Source of the DNA: Asterias rubens
Lineage: Eukaryota; Echinodermata; Asteroidea; Forcipulatida; Asteriidae
Direction: 5' to 3'
DNA: 64,000 bases
Assembly (NCBI RefSeq): GCF_902459465.1
Contig: NC_047075.1
Span: 14,439,119 to 14,503,118, forward strand
In this document: in pieces, positions 10,813 to 21,362 of the stretch
Layout of the letters: every line of letters begins with the position of its first letter
Position numbering within the stretch: position 1 is the first letter of the stretch
The notes under the pieces: model-generated
Database searches by the model: none
What the model was told of the DNA's origin: nothing
What the model saw: only the letters and a program-made list of their open reading frames with translations
Position numbers and translations under genes: made by a program

Positions 10813-11703
10813 ATGTCAGACTCAACTGAATCACCCAAAACGTCAAAAACAAGCAAGAAAAGAGCTTCTAAACGAGGCCAAAATGTGCAGCCCTCGGAGT
10901 TGAACTCTTCGGCGCATGATGGCGCTGATTACAACTGTGCTTGCGTGGGTCACATCACCACAATCAACGCAAAGCTGGACAAAATTTTATCATCACTAGA
11001 CTCATTGGAATCCAGACTTACCGGTCTTGAAGTCAAACTTCATGAAGTTGTTGCCAAAACACAAACTCGACATTCCGAAACTGAAGACCTTAAATCGGCA
11101 ATGTCAGAGGTGGAAAATTGGAGGAAGACCATCCTTCCGCACATCAACCGTCGCCACGATGACAACTACGATGAAATATCTGTCCTGAAGAACCAGATAG
11201 ATGATCTTCAAAATCGTAGCCGACGCAACAATATCATCTTATATGGAATTCCAGAGGGTTCAGAGGGAGATCAACAATGCGAGAATTTCATGTCTGACTT
11301 CATCGCAGATCACATGCAGCTAGATGGTGGTCGAGACATAAAAATTGGAAGGGCCCACCGTACCCCTGGACGTCGCCCAACCGCTAGTTCCTCATCACGA
11401 CCCCGGCCAATCCACTGCAAACTACTCCGCTCTGGGGATCGTGAGTACATCCTCAAAAATGCATCAAAATGTCTCCGAAATAAAACATTTAAGAAGTCCA
11501 AAGTTTTTATCACAGACGATGTCACTGAACGAGTTCGACACGCAAGAAAACGACTGAGGGAAAACGAGCCTCAGGAAATTCGTAACGACGACAGAGTGCA
11601 TTTTGCGTACATTCCTTTCTCTCTTCCACCTGTAATTAAGTTCAAACTACACACGGGCGCATTCAAGACACATCGACCAGGGGACGAGATATCATTCCAT
11701 TGA
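10813..11703 (+). CDS. LINE ORF1 protein (L1-like, coiled coil plus RRM-like core)
   Basis: Open from 10699; the better start is ATG 10813 (296 residues), after which a Ser/Thr/Lys-rich basic head follows. Residues about 55-140 (from 10813) form a heptad-rich coiled coil. Then comes RRNNIILYGIPEG, the start of the RNA-binding core typical of L1-type ORF1p, with IKIGRAHRTPG, IHCKLL and a basic C-terminal domain. The protein binds its own RNA during retrotransposition. No endonuclease/RT ORF2 follows in the next kilobase, so this is a fragment of a LINE or a lone ORF1. The frame is intact. Confidence 0.75.
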   Translation: MSDSTESPKTSKTSKKRASKRGQNVQPSELNSSAHDGADYNCACVGHITTINAKLDKILSSLDSLESRLTGLEVKLHEVVAKTQTRHSETEDLKSAMSEVENWRKTILPHINRRHDDNYDEISVLKNQIDDLQNRSRRNNIILYGIPEGSEGDQQCENFMSDFIADHMQLDGGRDIKIGRAHRTPGRRPTASSSSRPRPIHCKLLRSGDREYILKNASKCLRNKTFKKSKVFITDDVTERVRHARKRLRENEPQEIRNDDRVHFAYIPFSLPPVIKFKLHTGAFKTHRPGDEISFH

Positions 11704-12845
11704 TTCCAACTGTTACCCAACCTAACCACTCCACAGCTGAGTATTCTATGTATTTAACACCACTTCATTGATATCTCGCTACAACCATGAGTTTCAATCA
11801 GTTCAATTACTGTTATAATATGTTCAATGCCCCGTATTTTTGACCGCGTGAGGTTGCCCTCAAAAATATTTTTTTCACTTCCGGGGGTATAACTTTTAAA
11901 AGCGATTATCGTCTGCGGAGAGCAGAGCAGTGAGTTGTGTACACAGTTAGATTTAATATCGGCGTTCTGTCACTACTTCCTAGTCATTTCGGTGTGCGGT
12001 ATGGCTTTTTGTCGCCTTTAAGGTGGATTCCCACTGCTGAATCGGTTATTCGGCTCAAACGTTGGCTAGCTTGAAGAAGATGAGCATCAACTAAAAAGGT
12101 AAACAAACAGTCAGTTCACGTTCAATGACGTGACTGACTGTCCATCCATCCATGTATTGTAACCTATCTTAGTATCTATCTTGGATTATCCTAAACTACA
12201 TCATCATCGTGTGTTGGGTCTGTCCTTTCTCTATGGTGTGTGTGTGTGTGTGTTTGGAGGGGGTACTGCCTTGGGATTTCCTGCCTTGTCCTTATAACAA
12301 ATTGATACAGAAATCTCTCCAATAAATACGCGAGACTGTACTTGAACTCTACACAACTCAACAGGAGTAAATTTATGTATGGTTGGTATGTGAACGAAAG
12401 ATTAAACCCTAATAATAATACTGATATTAAGAAGGCATGGCACTGATTGTCAGGATAATTAATAATACACTCGTAGTCATACTATAGTGTTATTGTTTAA
12501 TGTTAGTGTTAGGGCTGAGTGTTATATTTCATGCTGGGATTGCAGTATCTGAGTAGAATGTGTCTTCAAGGTAGTCATGGTAGTACAAGTACTGTATAGT
12601 AAAGAAATGCATTGGGGCAGTATTCACACTATACAAATCAGTTTATTGGAACAGCCATTTATACAGATTGGCAGGGACATGTTTGGATTTTAACTATACA
12701 TTCTGAATCTTTTTGTTTCCTTTCAGAGTGAATGATAACATCAAAGGTGAAGAACTGCTCATTGACCAAATAGCATTAGCAAGAGGAATGCCCATGTTTG
12801 AGGGCACTTTAATTTACTAGTGACATGTTTTATGATACTTTCGAG
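11704..12845. other. Spacer and probable 5' region of the THAP transposase
   Basis: No ORF. It contains a (TG)n run at about 12238-12253. The AG at 12725-12726 before 'AGTGAATGATAAC' could be an acceptor for a non-coding exon of the THAP gene, but this is unproven. Confidence 0.35.
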
Positions 12846-14618
12846 ATGCGATACTGTTGTGTGCCTTTGTGCCCAAATAAAACAACAATTAATAAGAATA
12901 TAAAGTTCTATCGCATTCCAAAAGATAAAAAGTTGAGAAAGTGCTACGACATCGCTATAAGGAACAAACATTTGAAGGTAGATTCACCACATACTAGAAT
13001 TTGTAGCCAACATTTTGAAGGTGGGAAGAGATTGAACAACACAGTCATTCCAACCATTTTTTTATGGACAAAGGAAAACAAACCAAGAAAACTACCCACT
13101 GTTAGACAATTGTCTTTAAAGACAGATACAGCAAAAACAATCCAAGTTTCTCTGTCGGATTTTGTGAAATCCACTGACATCGGAGTCCAAACCGAGAGGC
13201 AACAATGTGAGCGTGGTAACGAGATTGCCCAGCTGAAGAAAGAACTCGGTGAATGCCATATGAATTTAATGAAAACTCAATCAGAATTTGACCATAATCG
13301 CTATGTTAGCGTTAAGAGTAAGTTTTGCATTGAAAAATTTCGAGACTGTGACAGCGAAATTTGTTTCTACACTGGCTTTCCAGATTTTGACAGATTTGCA
13401 ATTTGCTTTGAATACTTAAAGCCGTCTATCAAATGCTTGCCAACATGTACTTCTTTGGCCAGACAGAAACTGACTCCCATCAAACAGTTTTTCTTGGTAA
13501 TGTGCAGACTGCGACTTGGTCTTCTCGAGAATGATTTGGCTGAAAGGTTTGGCATCAGCCAATCATCTGTATCCAAAATATTCTCAGGGTGGATTAATAT
13601 GATGTACTTTGAGTTAAAGGAGATTGACATATGGCCTTCTCGAGAACGCATCAATGAAACAATGCCAGAATGTTTCAAGGCATCCTACCGCTCAACGAGA
13701 ATAATCATTGATGCTACTGAAATCCAAATGGAGAAACCATCTGCACCAGACATGCAGTCTGTAACATTCTCAAACTACAAAAGTCGCAACACAGTGAAAG
13801 TTCTCATTGGCATTACCCCAAGTGGAGCAGTGTCTTTTGTTTCTGATCTCTTAACAGGTAAGCATGACTTTTGAAATAATTGTTTTTAAATTAAAAATAT
13901 GCAGTGGCCGAACTTTGGCCTAATTAAAATTGGATTTAAAACATAAACGTGATGATATCAGAAGTCAATCTCCCTTCCCTTGTAGGTACTATAAATGTGT
14001 GTCTTTTGTAATTTTACAGTTGATTTACTTGGAGACACATCCATCTCGGCTCACCATTCACTATGTGTCTAAAATAAAACTGTGTTCAAAATGGAAACAT
14101 AACGCCCCACTCGTTTCTCCAATTTTTAGTCCTTTCAAGGGCAAATTTTGCACAGCAAATATTTTACTTTTGTTTGCACATTTTAATAGCAAATGACAAA
14201 TTTGGCTTTGCCATATGAGGGAAATTGTTCTATATAAAAATGTATTGTTTGTATTTGTGATGCAGGTTCAGTGTCCGATAAAGAGCTTACATCTTTATCT
14301 AACCTCCCAAGTAAACTGGAAACTGGTGATGGAGTCATGGCTGATAAGGGGTTTGACATCCAAGATTTGTTGGCGCCAGTTGGAGCAACATTGAACATTC
14401 CACCCTTTATGGAAGGAGGCCAGCAAATGTCTGTGCAAAATGTCATAAAAACGCGTAACATTGCATCTCTACGTATACACATTGAGAGATGCATGGAACA
14501 AATCAAGAACTTCCATATCTTTGACAGACCAATTCAAGTATCCACTTGCAGTATTGCAAATCAAATTGTCTTTGTTTGTGCATTACTTACAAATTTCAGA
14601 AGGCCGTTGCTAGTTTAA
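12846..14618 (+). CDS. THAP-domain DDE transposase, ISL2EU/Harbinger-like, two exons
   Basis: Exon 1 (12846-13857) and exon 2 (14266-14618) join in frame through a 408-bp intron (GTAAGC...TGCAG). The start was chosen at MRYCCVPLC, since THAP domains begin within a few residues of Met. The THAP C2CH finger (CCVPLC...CSQHFEGG) is followed by a coiled-coil linker, then a helix-turn-helix (LAERFGISQSSVSKIFSGW) and an RNase-H-fold catalytic region: Asp in IIIDATEI, Asp in MADKGFDI and Glu in RIHIERCMEQIKNF. This order is that of ISL2EU-type transposases. The frame shows no break, so the copy may be young or domesticated. Terminal repeats were not identified. Confidence 0.8.
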
Positions 14619-15548
14619 AGGGTTATTTGGTGAAAATTATTTGGTGTACTGGTTGAAAATTTAGTGTACTGGGTGCAAATTTATAAATTCCATTTCTTAT
14701 GCTTGACAACCAGCGGCCTGTTCTGTGAGATAAAAACAGGAAGTCATTTTCACAAAAACAAAACCAATGCTTTAATTAAGAAGATCATACGTTTAATTTT
14801 GCCACTCTGACATCACATAAGTTCTCATGAGAAAAGTTGCACAAACTTCTATAGTGTCGAAACACCATCAGATTTGATTTAAAAAGGTAGTCAGTTGTAC
14901 AGTAAAGTAAATATGACGTACCCAGTGGACTGGGCTTAATGGATATCAATCTACATACTGTATTAAATGTTCACTCTCGTCATTCCAGCTTGTCAAAGAG
15001 GTAAGGGTGCGTGTGGACACTGGACCATTTTATCTGTTGAAAGTAGGTTGTGGATTACATTGTGTGCATCCTTTTCTAAACAAGTTGGCTACAAGGGTGA
15101 ACCTTAAATATTATTGTTCATTATTTATTTTATGACTATAATAATGTTGATTAAAATTGACTTAAAAACCATCAAATGACAAGGATCTATGTGTGAGTTA
15201 AATCAAACAAATACTGAACGCTTTTAATTTGTAACAATGTCACAGAATGTATTCCTTTGGTGACATTTGGACTTTTCTATTTCACCTTGTCATAATATTC
15301 CATGACATTGTACTCGTGCATCCATATTAACCTTCCTACTCTTGGTAAACTTTTCCAGTGCATTCTGATCAAGAGCATTCAACTTGCTGTACTGTGATTT
15401 TTCCCCTTTTACATGAACATGTATGAATTGCTAAATCCGTAAATAAACAACTTCAGGATCGTACCTGACCCTATGCAGCTTTTGGCAAGCATTACTTTCA
15501 TTAGGCCTATACGTGTTATAGCATAATATTGTACATTGATCAGATTTC
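14619..15548. other. Spacer, no gene seen
   Basis: AT-rich DNA between two convergent coding regions, with no recognisable repeat or RNA gene. Confidence 0.35.
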
Positions 15549-15735
15549 CTACTCTTCAATGTTTACATTTATTTTCTTGGTACATTTATATTGAAAACGT
15601 TCAGGACAAAGTGGAAAGCCAAGCTTCACACGCCCTGTTAGAATTTCAGGCACAACACTTTCAATGTAGAATGCCTTCAGTTTGGGAAAGATTATTCGTC
15701 TCCATTTGTTCTCATCAAACAGTATGCGTTCAACA
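15549..15735 (-). CDS. Candidate last exon of a YqaJ-like nuclease (ISL2EU partner)
   Basis: Minus-strand frame with ERILFDENKWRRIIFPKLKAFY...VVPEIL, resembling the C-terminal end of YqaJ-type exonuclease proteins that ISL2EU elements carry beside the THAP transposase. A GGGTAG acceptor precedes the exon. It converges on the THAP gene, as expected for a two-gene element. I could not find the upstream catalytic exons, so the copy may be truncated. Confidence 0.35.
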
Positions 15736-15749
15736 CGACTACCCATTTG

Positions 15750-17700
15750 CAGTTGCGCTTAGGAAATTACTCACCCTTTTCTTAGAGATCGCAAGTGAAC
15801 TTTCTTCTGAACGTTATAACTTTTTGGTCGAGCTTAACCCCCCAACAGCGCATGCGCCAAATGAAAGCTCAGGATCTAAGCTTTCGAATGAGACCTCTTC
15901 TTGCGGTGAGATTGGACAATGGCATCACCGGAATTCTTGCGATCGAAATCTCACTGTAACAATTTTTGTCGGCTACAGTTTCGTGAAGCTGAGCTTCACG
16001 CTGCGTATACTCAAGTTCAGAATGCTATAAAATTTATATTAAATACACAAAAATAACGAAACTTTCACAACATATGCAACCTAAAAGTTTATTTTACTTC
16101 CATAAAAATTCACAGTCATAGCTCAAACAACAACAAAATTACAGCAATTCTAAAACGGCTATCTGTGTTGCCGATAGTCCGTATCCAGGTTTTGTTTGTG
16201 TGAGTGGTTGACCGGCCTACTCTTAAATTACTGCATCTCTAACGAATTGAGGAATGTCGAGTGAATTAAAAATTTTAAGTTATGCATACCATGTAAATAA
16301 GTAAATCACTGGCTTTCCAGCAACACCATTCTTATTTCCGTAGCTTATTCCAAACCGAAGTTATCCAGAAACGAAGAAAGTCATTAAGACAACGCCACGT
16401 CCATTTTTTTAACGATGTGTTTATTTAGATAATCGAATTTCATTATGATAGCGAGCGAGATGAGCGCGCGCGACGTAAACAGCCCACACACAGAGAAGAT
16501 TCTCGACATAGTCATGAATAATTCATCCAGTAATACGCAGCCGGGTAGAACCAACTTCAGCCCATGGTACCAAACAATGGCGCTTCGCGCACAGGGCCCA
16601 CAATGCAATGCAATGCAATGTCACACACGATGACTGTGCACAACGAACACCAACACGTTCGATTATTAGATGTTTTACCATTCGGACAACTCGACACCAT
16701 GTTTACAAAGCTCATGTAAATTCACATGGAAGTTTACGTTGGATGTATGCCTACACCAACCATGGTTTAGAAGCCCTTTTCGTGAGGCATGTAAGCTCAA
16801 ATTCACTAGGTAATAATACCCTTTAACTTCGTAGCTAGCTATAAAATAACATGTCAGCTTACGTGAATCATGCTTTTAAAAATTAAAACACTACTGAAAA
16901 AAATAAGAAATCTTTTTTTGTTCAGTTATTTTCAAAAAGCATGAAACGGCCTCGGCCCACCGTGTTGGCCTTTGTTTTATTTATTATTTTAAATGGTTGT
17001 ATGGGAGGTACTCTTTGTAGACACAACAGAACACAACGTCCAAAGCTTCTCTTAAAATAGTGCTTGCTAAACTACCGTATGTTTTGAGATTGGAACTAGT
17101 TTTCGTCTCGGGAGACTTGCATTTTGTTTCAAGCATAAAACAAAGAATCAACGTTTTTAACAGTGCTGGTTTCTTACCGATACTGGTGCTGGGGGTATGG
17201 TAATAAACACGTTCAACATGCTATAAGGAAGCCTTCTACCGCATTTTTTTCCGGTGTAATTTTTTTTTTAATCTGTTGACATTGTATTTTTTTTGATGGG
17301 GACCAGAACATCATAACATGTTAATCTACTGTTAACAGTATGTAGATGACCCTTCTACTGGTAGATTGCCTTCATGGCTAAAAAAACAAGATTACTAAAA
17401 AGACTCACTGACAATAATAAAAGTAACAAAACAATTCACAAATGAATTTTTCATTTCTCTGTTTCCATGTATGTTATAATAAATTCAAATTATTCATTTG
17501 TATTCAATTTTTGTTTTTGTTTAGATGGTTTACTTGGCAAACTCACAAAGGATACACATCAAGCTGGTATAAACGCACCATCAAAATAATTTAAGTTTAC
17601 ATGTATACATGAACGTCTTGCAGTCTAACAAAAACAACAAGGAGTAGTTCTCGGCCTAATTGTTGTTACCTTGGCAAAGATTTAGTGGGGCACTACGTAA
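15750..17700. other. Long stretch without gene
   Basis: I see no supported gene. A short (AATGC)4 run lies at about 16600-16621. Small ORFs here have no family features. Confidence 0.35.
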
Positions 17701-17840
17701 AATTTAGTTAGGCTGGTGATCTGTTTCTGCTAAGCAATACTATTTGTTGCTTAGCTTTGTTGTGCTTCCAGGCTTTATGAAATTAGGCCCAGCCCAGGTG
17801 ATCTGCCTCTACAAGCCCAGGTGATCTGCCTCTACAAGCC
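17700..17840 (+). repeat. Partial MITE end and 23-bp tandem repeat
   Basis: Around 17760-17786, 'TATGAAATTAGGCCCAG' matches one end of the TTTCATAGAG MITE family. GCCCAGGTGATCTGCCTC with its tail is then repeated twice in tandem at about 17793-17838. Confidence 0.5.
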
Positions 17841-18051
17841 GGGCTGATAGAGATTTTGAACAAGATTCATAAGTGTTCATGCCCCGTAATATTGGGGGTA
17901 TGAGGGAAGAATTGTCCTGTACTGAAAGCGATACAACATTCACCAAAGATACAAAAGGCTATTCTGTTATATCAACAAGTCAATTTGAATCTCAATCAAA
18001 AAATTAACTCTTCTACAAGAACTAGTAGATGTGCATGTATTATCACACAAG

Positions 18052-18161
18052 TGCGAGTGGAATACAGAAAAATATAGCGCTTCTGCGTCCCATATCAAAC
18101 GAGGTCAAAGGTTAAGTTGAGCTATGGGAGGCAGAACCGCTATTTCTTATTCCACGAGCAC
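18052..18161. repeat. 110-bp inverted repeat (hairpin)
   Basis: GTGCGAGTGGAATA...AGCGCTTCTGC pairs with GCAGAACCGCT...TTCCACGAGCAC. It overlaps the outer edge of the larger foldback element to its right. Confidence 0.55.
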
Positions 18162-19146
18162 GCGTGTTATAGTGAATTTATCTTCAAGTTTCACGCAACG
18201 CACAAAGTTTAAATTTCAGAACATTATTTTGCGACGAAGCACACAAAGTTAAGAATGTAATTTTTGCACTGTCCATACACGGAGCGTGACGCATTGACAC
18301 TTACAACACGCACTATACCACCTCCAGTTCAAGCATCTGATTGGTAGATTAGCACGTACTGGAATATAAAAACCTTAATGGTACATACCGGCTACTCTAC
18401 TCTATTTTTAATTCATGACCGAGAGTCGTGTTCTCATTGGTCTTTTTATCATCACGTGCCAGGTGTTAAATTTGCTAATTGTAATTTTCCTTTGCTTCAA
18501 AGAATTGAATTATCTATGAAGTATAGTAAAACAAATAATGGTTTATTTCGGGTGACTAGTCGATATGAGCTCCCCTCGGTATTCGAACCATGTTACTCAA
18601 GGATTAATCCATTCCAGCATCAGAGTATAGACCCACTGCACAACACACAGCGTGCACACATGACCGAAAGTCGTGTTCACATTGGTCTTATTATCATCAC
18701 GTGCCAGGTGTTAAATTTGCTAATTGTAATTTTCCCTTGCTCCAAAGAACTGAATTATGTATGAAGAATAGTAAAACACCATGGTTTATTTTGGGTGACC
18801 GAGCACCCCTCTGTAATGGAACCATGTTAATTTGTTTATCTTCCAGTACGCGCTAATCCACCAATCAGATGCTCAAACTCTTAGGGGGATAAAAACATAT
18901 TATACTACAACCTCCGTTTTATATCGTACTTCCTCTGTTTTTATTACACAGTGTGTATCATAGGTCAATGCGTCACGCTCCGTATTACGGACAGTGCAAA
19001 AACTACATTCTTAACTTTGTGTGCGTGCATGCTGTTCGTCGCGAAATAATGTTCTGAAATTTTAAACTTTGTGCATTGCACAAGAGACCATAGATATCTA
19101 TGCGTGAGTCTGGAAGATAAATTCGTTATCACAGGCGCGCTCGTGG
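18152..19146. mobile_element. Foldback element with inverted arms and internal direct repeats
   Basis: The left arm (18152-18362) and right arm (18843-19146) are inverted copies; GTCACGCTCCGT and the following block ending TTCTTAACTTTGTGTG are shared. Between them, two direct copies of about 180 bp start at 18414 and 18659 (ATGACCG(A/G)AAGTCGTGTTC onwards). The structure is arm, repeat, repeat, arm. There is no transposase and target duplications are unclear. The ORF at 18378-18764 is just the repeats read through. Confidence 0.65.
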
Positions 19147-19337
19147 CAACCAAGTTGTCAACTCTTAGAATAGCTCCTTCCTCCTTTGTGGAAGAATTTT
19201 AGTGAAAGAAATAGTTTATGTTAACTTTTAATTAGAAGATTTGCAGGAAAAAAAAAATAAAAAATTGCCAAGAGTTTTGCTTGATGGATATGGCTTGAAG
19301 CTTTTAATTCTACTTTGATACTTAGCAGAGTTCATAA

Positions 19338-19618
19338 TAGGCCTGGACGACAAATGAAACTTACTACTCGGCTAGTCGCACCTCAAGTAGTTACGACACT
19401 AGTCGCAACTGATTTTTAATTCTCAAGATGCATTGTGGCAATGTGTGCTGAAAGGATTGTGTCAACTGATACATTTGGTTCACCAAATAGGTAGTCACAA
19501 TTAATTGTTAAGTAGTCATGGCAGCACGTTTAACCGAGTCCATGTAGTTAGATAAAGGTTGTCGCGACTCCATTAATGATTTAACAGTCACGAGTACGAC
19601 ACAAGTCGCCCAGGCCTA
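19338..19618. mobile_element. hAT-like MITE, TIR TAGGCCTGG, copy 1
   Basis: Ends are TAGGCCTGGACGAC and its inverted partner GTCGCCCAGGCCTA. Flanks GTTCATAA (19330-19337) and GTTCATGA (19619-19626) differ at one base and are a likely 8-bp hAT-type target duplication. A second copy of the family is at 27559. Confidence 0.7.
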
Positions 19619-20045
19619 GTTCATGAGTTTAATATGATCATGTTAAGGAGCAATTTGCTTTAAGAAAACAAGTGATGGGACCGAGATTTGAATACACATT
19701 CTGATGACTGATCCGCCAAAATTTGAATTTGATGCACTAGACGCGTCGGCTGAAATGCAACATAAGTAAATAGCATAGAAGGTGGTCAAAAATAATAAAA
19801 TAGTTTCAAGCAAGGTGCAGTGTAACTAATGACTCTATAAGCTTACCACAAATAGAATTCACACCGGAGTCATGGTCCTATTACAGTTACTTACCCATTG
19901 AAAATAGAAGGTGGGAGTACAATAAATTGATTGAATTTTACAACAAATGTGCAGTATCAGCAACAATGGTACCAGGGACTCTAGAAACCTATTACCGTAT
20001 ACCAACTACACAGAGATAAGAAGTTGGTTGAGGAGCTAATTATTT

Positions 20046-20812
20046 GAAACCTTACCAGAAGAAGAGGAAGAAAGAAGAAAAAGAGGAAGAAACAAAGAGG
20101 AAGATGGGAGAAAAAGATGAAGGAAAAAAGAGGAAATGGGAGATGGGAGAAGTATTTGAAACCTTACCAAAGAAAGAAGAGGAAGAAGGAAGAAACAAAG
20201 AGCAAGATGGGAGAAAAAGATGAAGGAAAAAAGAGGAAATGGGAGATGGGAGAAGTATTTGAAACATTACCAGAGAAAGAGGACGGAAGAAAAAGAGGAA
20301 GAAACAAAGAGCAAGATGGGAGAAAAAGATGAAGGAAAAAAAGAGGAAATGGGAGATGGGAGAAGTATTTGAAACCTTACCAGAGAAAGAAGAGGAATAA
20401 GGAAGAAAGAGAGGAAGAAACAAAGAGCAAGATGGGAGAAAAAGATTAAGGAAAAAAGAGGAAATGGGAGATGGGAGAAGTATTTGAAACCTTACCAGAG
20501 AAAGAAGAGGAATAAGGAAGAAAAAGAGGAAGAAACAAAGAGCGAGATGGGAGAAAAAGATGAAGGAAAAAAGAGGAAATGGTAGATGGGAGAAGTATTT
20601 GAAACATTACCAGAGAGAGAAGAAGGAAGAAAGAGAGGAAGAAACAAAGAGCGAGATGGGAGAAAAAGATGAAGGAAAAAAGAGGAAATGGGAGATGGGA
20701 GAAGTATTTGAAACCTTACCAGAGAAAGAAGAGGAAGAAAAAGAGGAAGAAACAAAGGGGAAGATTAGAGAAAAAGGTGAAGGAAAAAAGAGGAAATGGG
20801 AGATGGGAAAAG
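20046..20812 (+). repeat. Purine-rich minisatellite, seven units of about 110 bp
   Basis: Units begin with GAAAC(C/A)TTACCAGA at 20046, 20158, 20261, 20371, 20486, 20601 and 20710. The plus strand is almost all A/G between these landmarks (for example GAAATGGGAGATGGGAGAAG). Flanks 'ACC(A)AGGACTCTA(G/A)AA' occur on both sides. Low-complexity ORFs on both strands are by-products. Confidence 0.9.
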
Positions 20813-20869
20813 TATCAATAACATTGATACTAATACCAAGGACTCTAAAAAATTACTAATCCCTTAATA

Positions 20870-21362
20870 AAACACACTAGGAATTATGAAAGTTACTTAC
20901 AGGCACTGGAGACTGTTGGCAAGAAGTCCAAATATTGTTAGCATAAAAAAACACCTTGGTACTGAGCAATGGAGAGCTGTTAATAGTATAAAACAATGTG
21001 AGAAACGGCTCCCTCTGAAGCCTCATTTTTTTTTTTTAGGAAGGGGTTATTTCTCACTCAAAATTGACAGACTTCAGCTAAACTTTGCACTTGGCATCTG
21101 AAAGTACACACACAATTTGTGGAACGGGTTGTTTTTTCATTCATTATTCTCTTGTAACTTTGATGACCAAATTGAATCAAAATATTCACAGTTGTTTTGT
21201 AATGCATGTTGGGATACACCAAGTGAGATTACTGGTCTTTGTCCAGTGCCTTTGAAAGTAAAGAAGATAATGGAAATTACAAACCTGTATTAGTCCTAAT
21301 AATAAGGTATACTTTGAATCTCTACATTAATGATTTCCTAAGTTAGTTACAAACTGAAGTGG
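20870..21362. other. Spacer downstream of the minus-strand DUF7869 gene
   Basis: No gene seen. It is the 3' flank of the gene ending at 21363. A block near 21140-21230 resembles 7640-7740 ('TTCTCTTGTAA(T/C)TT(C/T)GATGACCAA'), a shared dispersed repeat. Confidence 0.4.

Noticed and set aside
15536..16030. 164-residue plus-strand ORF
   Set aside because: No family features; it overlaps the more convincing minus-strand YqaJ-like exon.
18378..18764. 128-residue plus-strand ORF
   Set aside because: It covers the two direct repeats of a foldback element and repeats itself in translation.
20052..20859. Several low-complexity ORFs on both strands (Ser/Phe-rich on minus, Lys/Glu-rich on plus)
   Set aside because: They follow directly from translating the purine-rich minisatellite and have no independent coding evidence.
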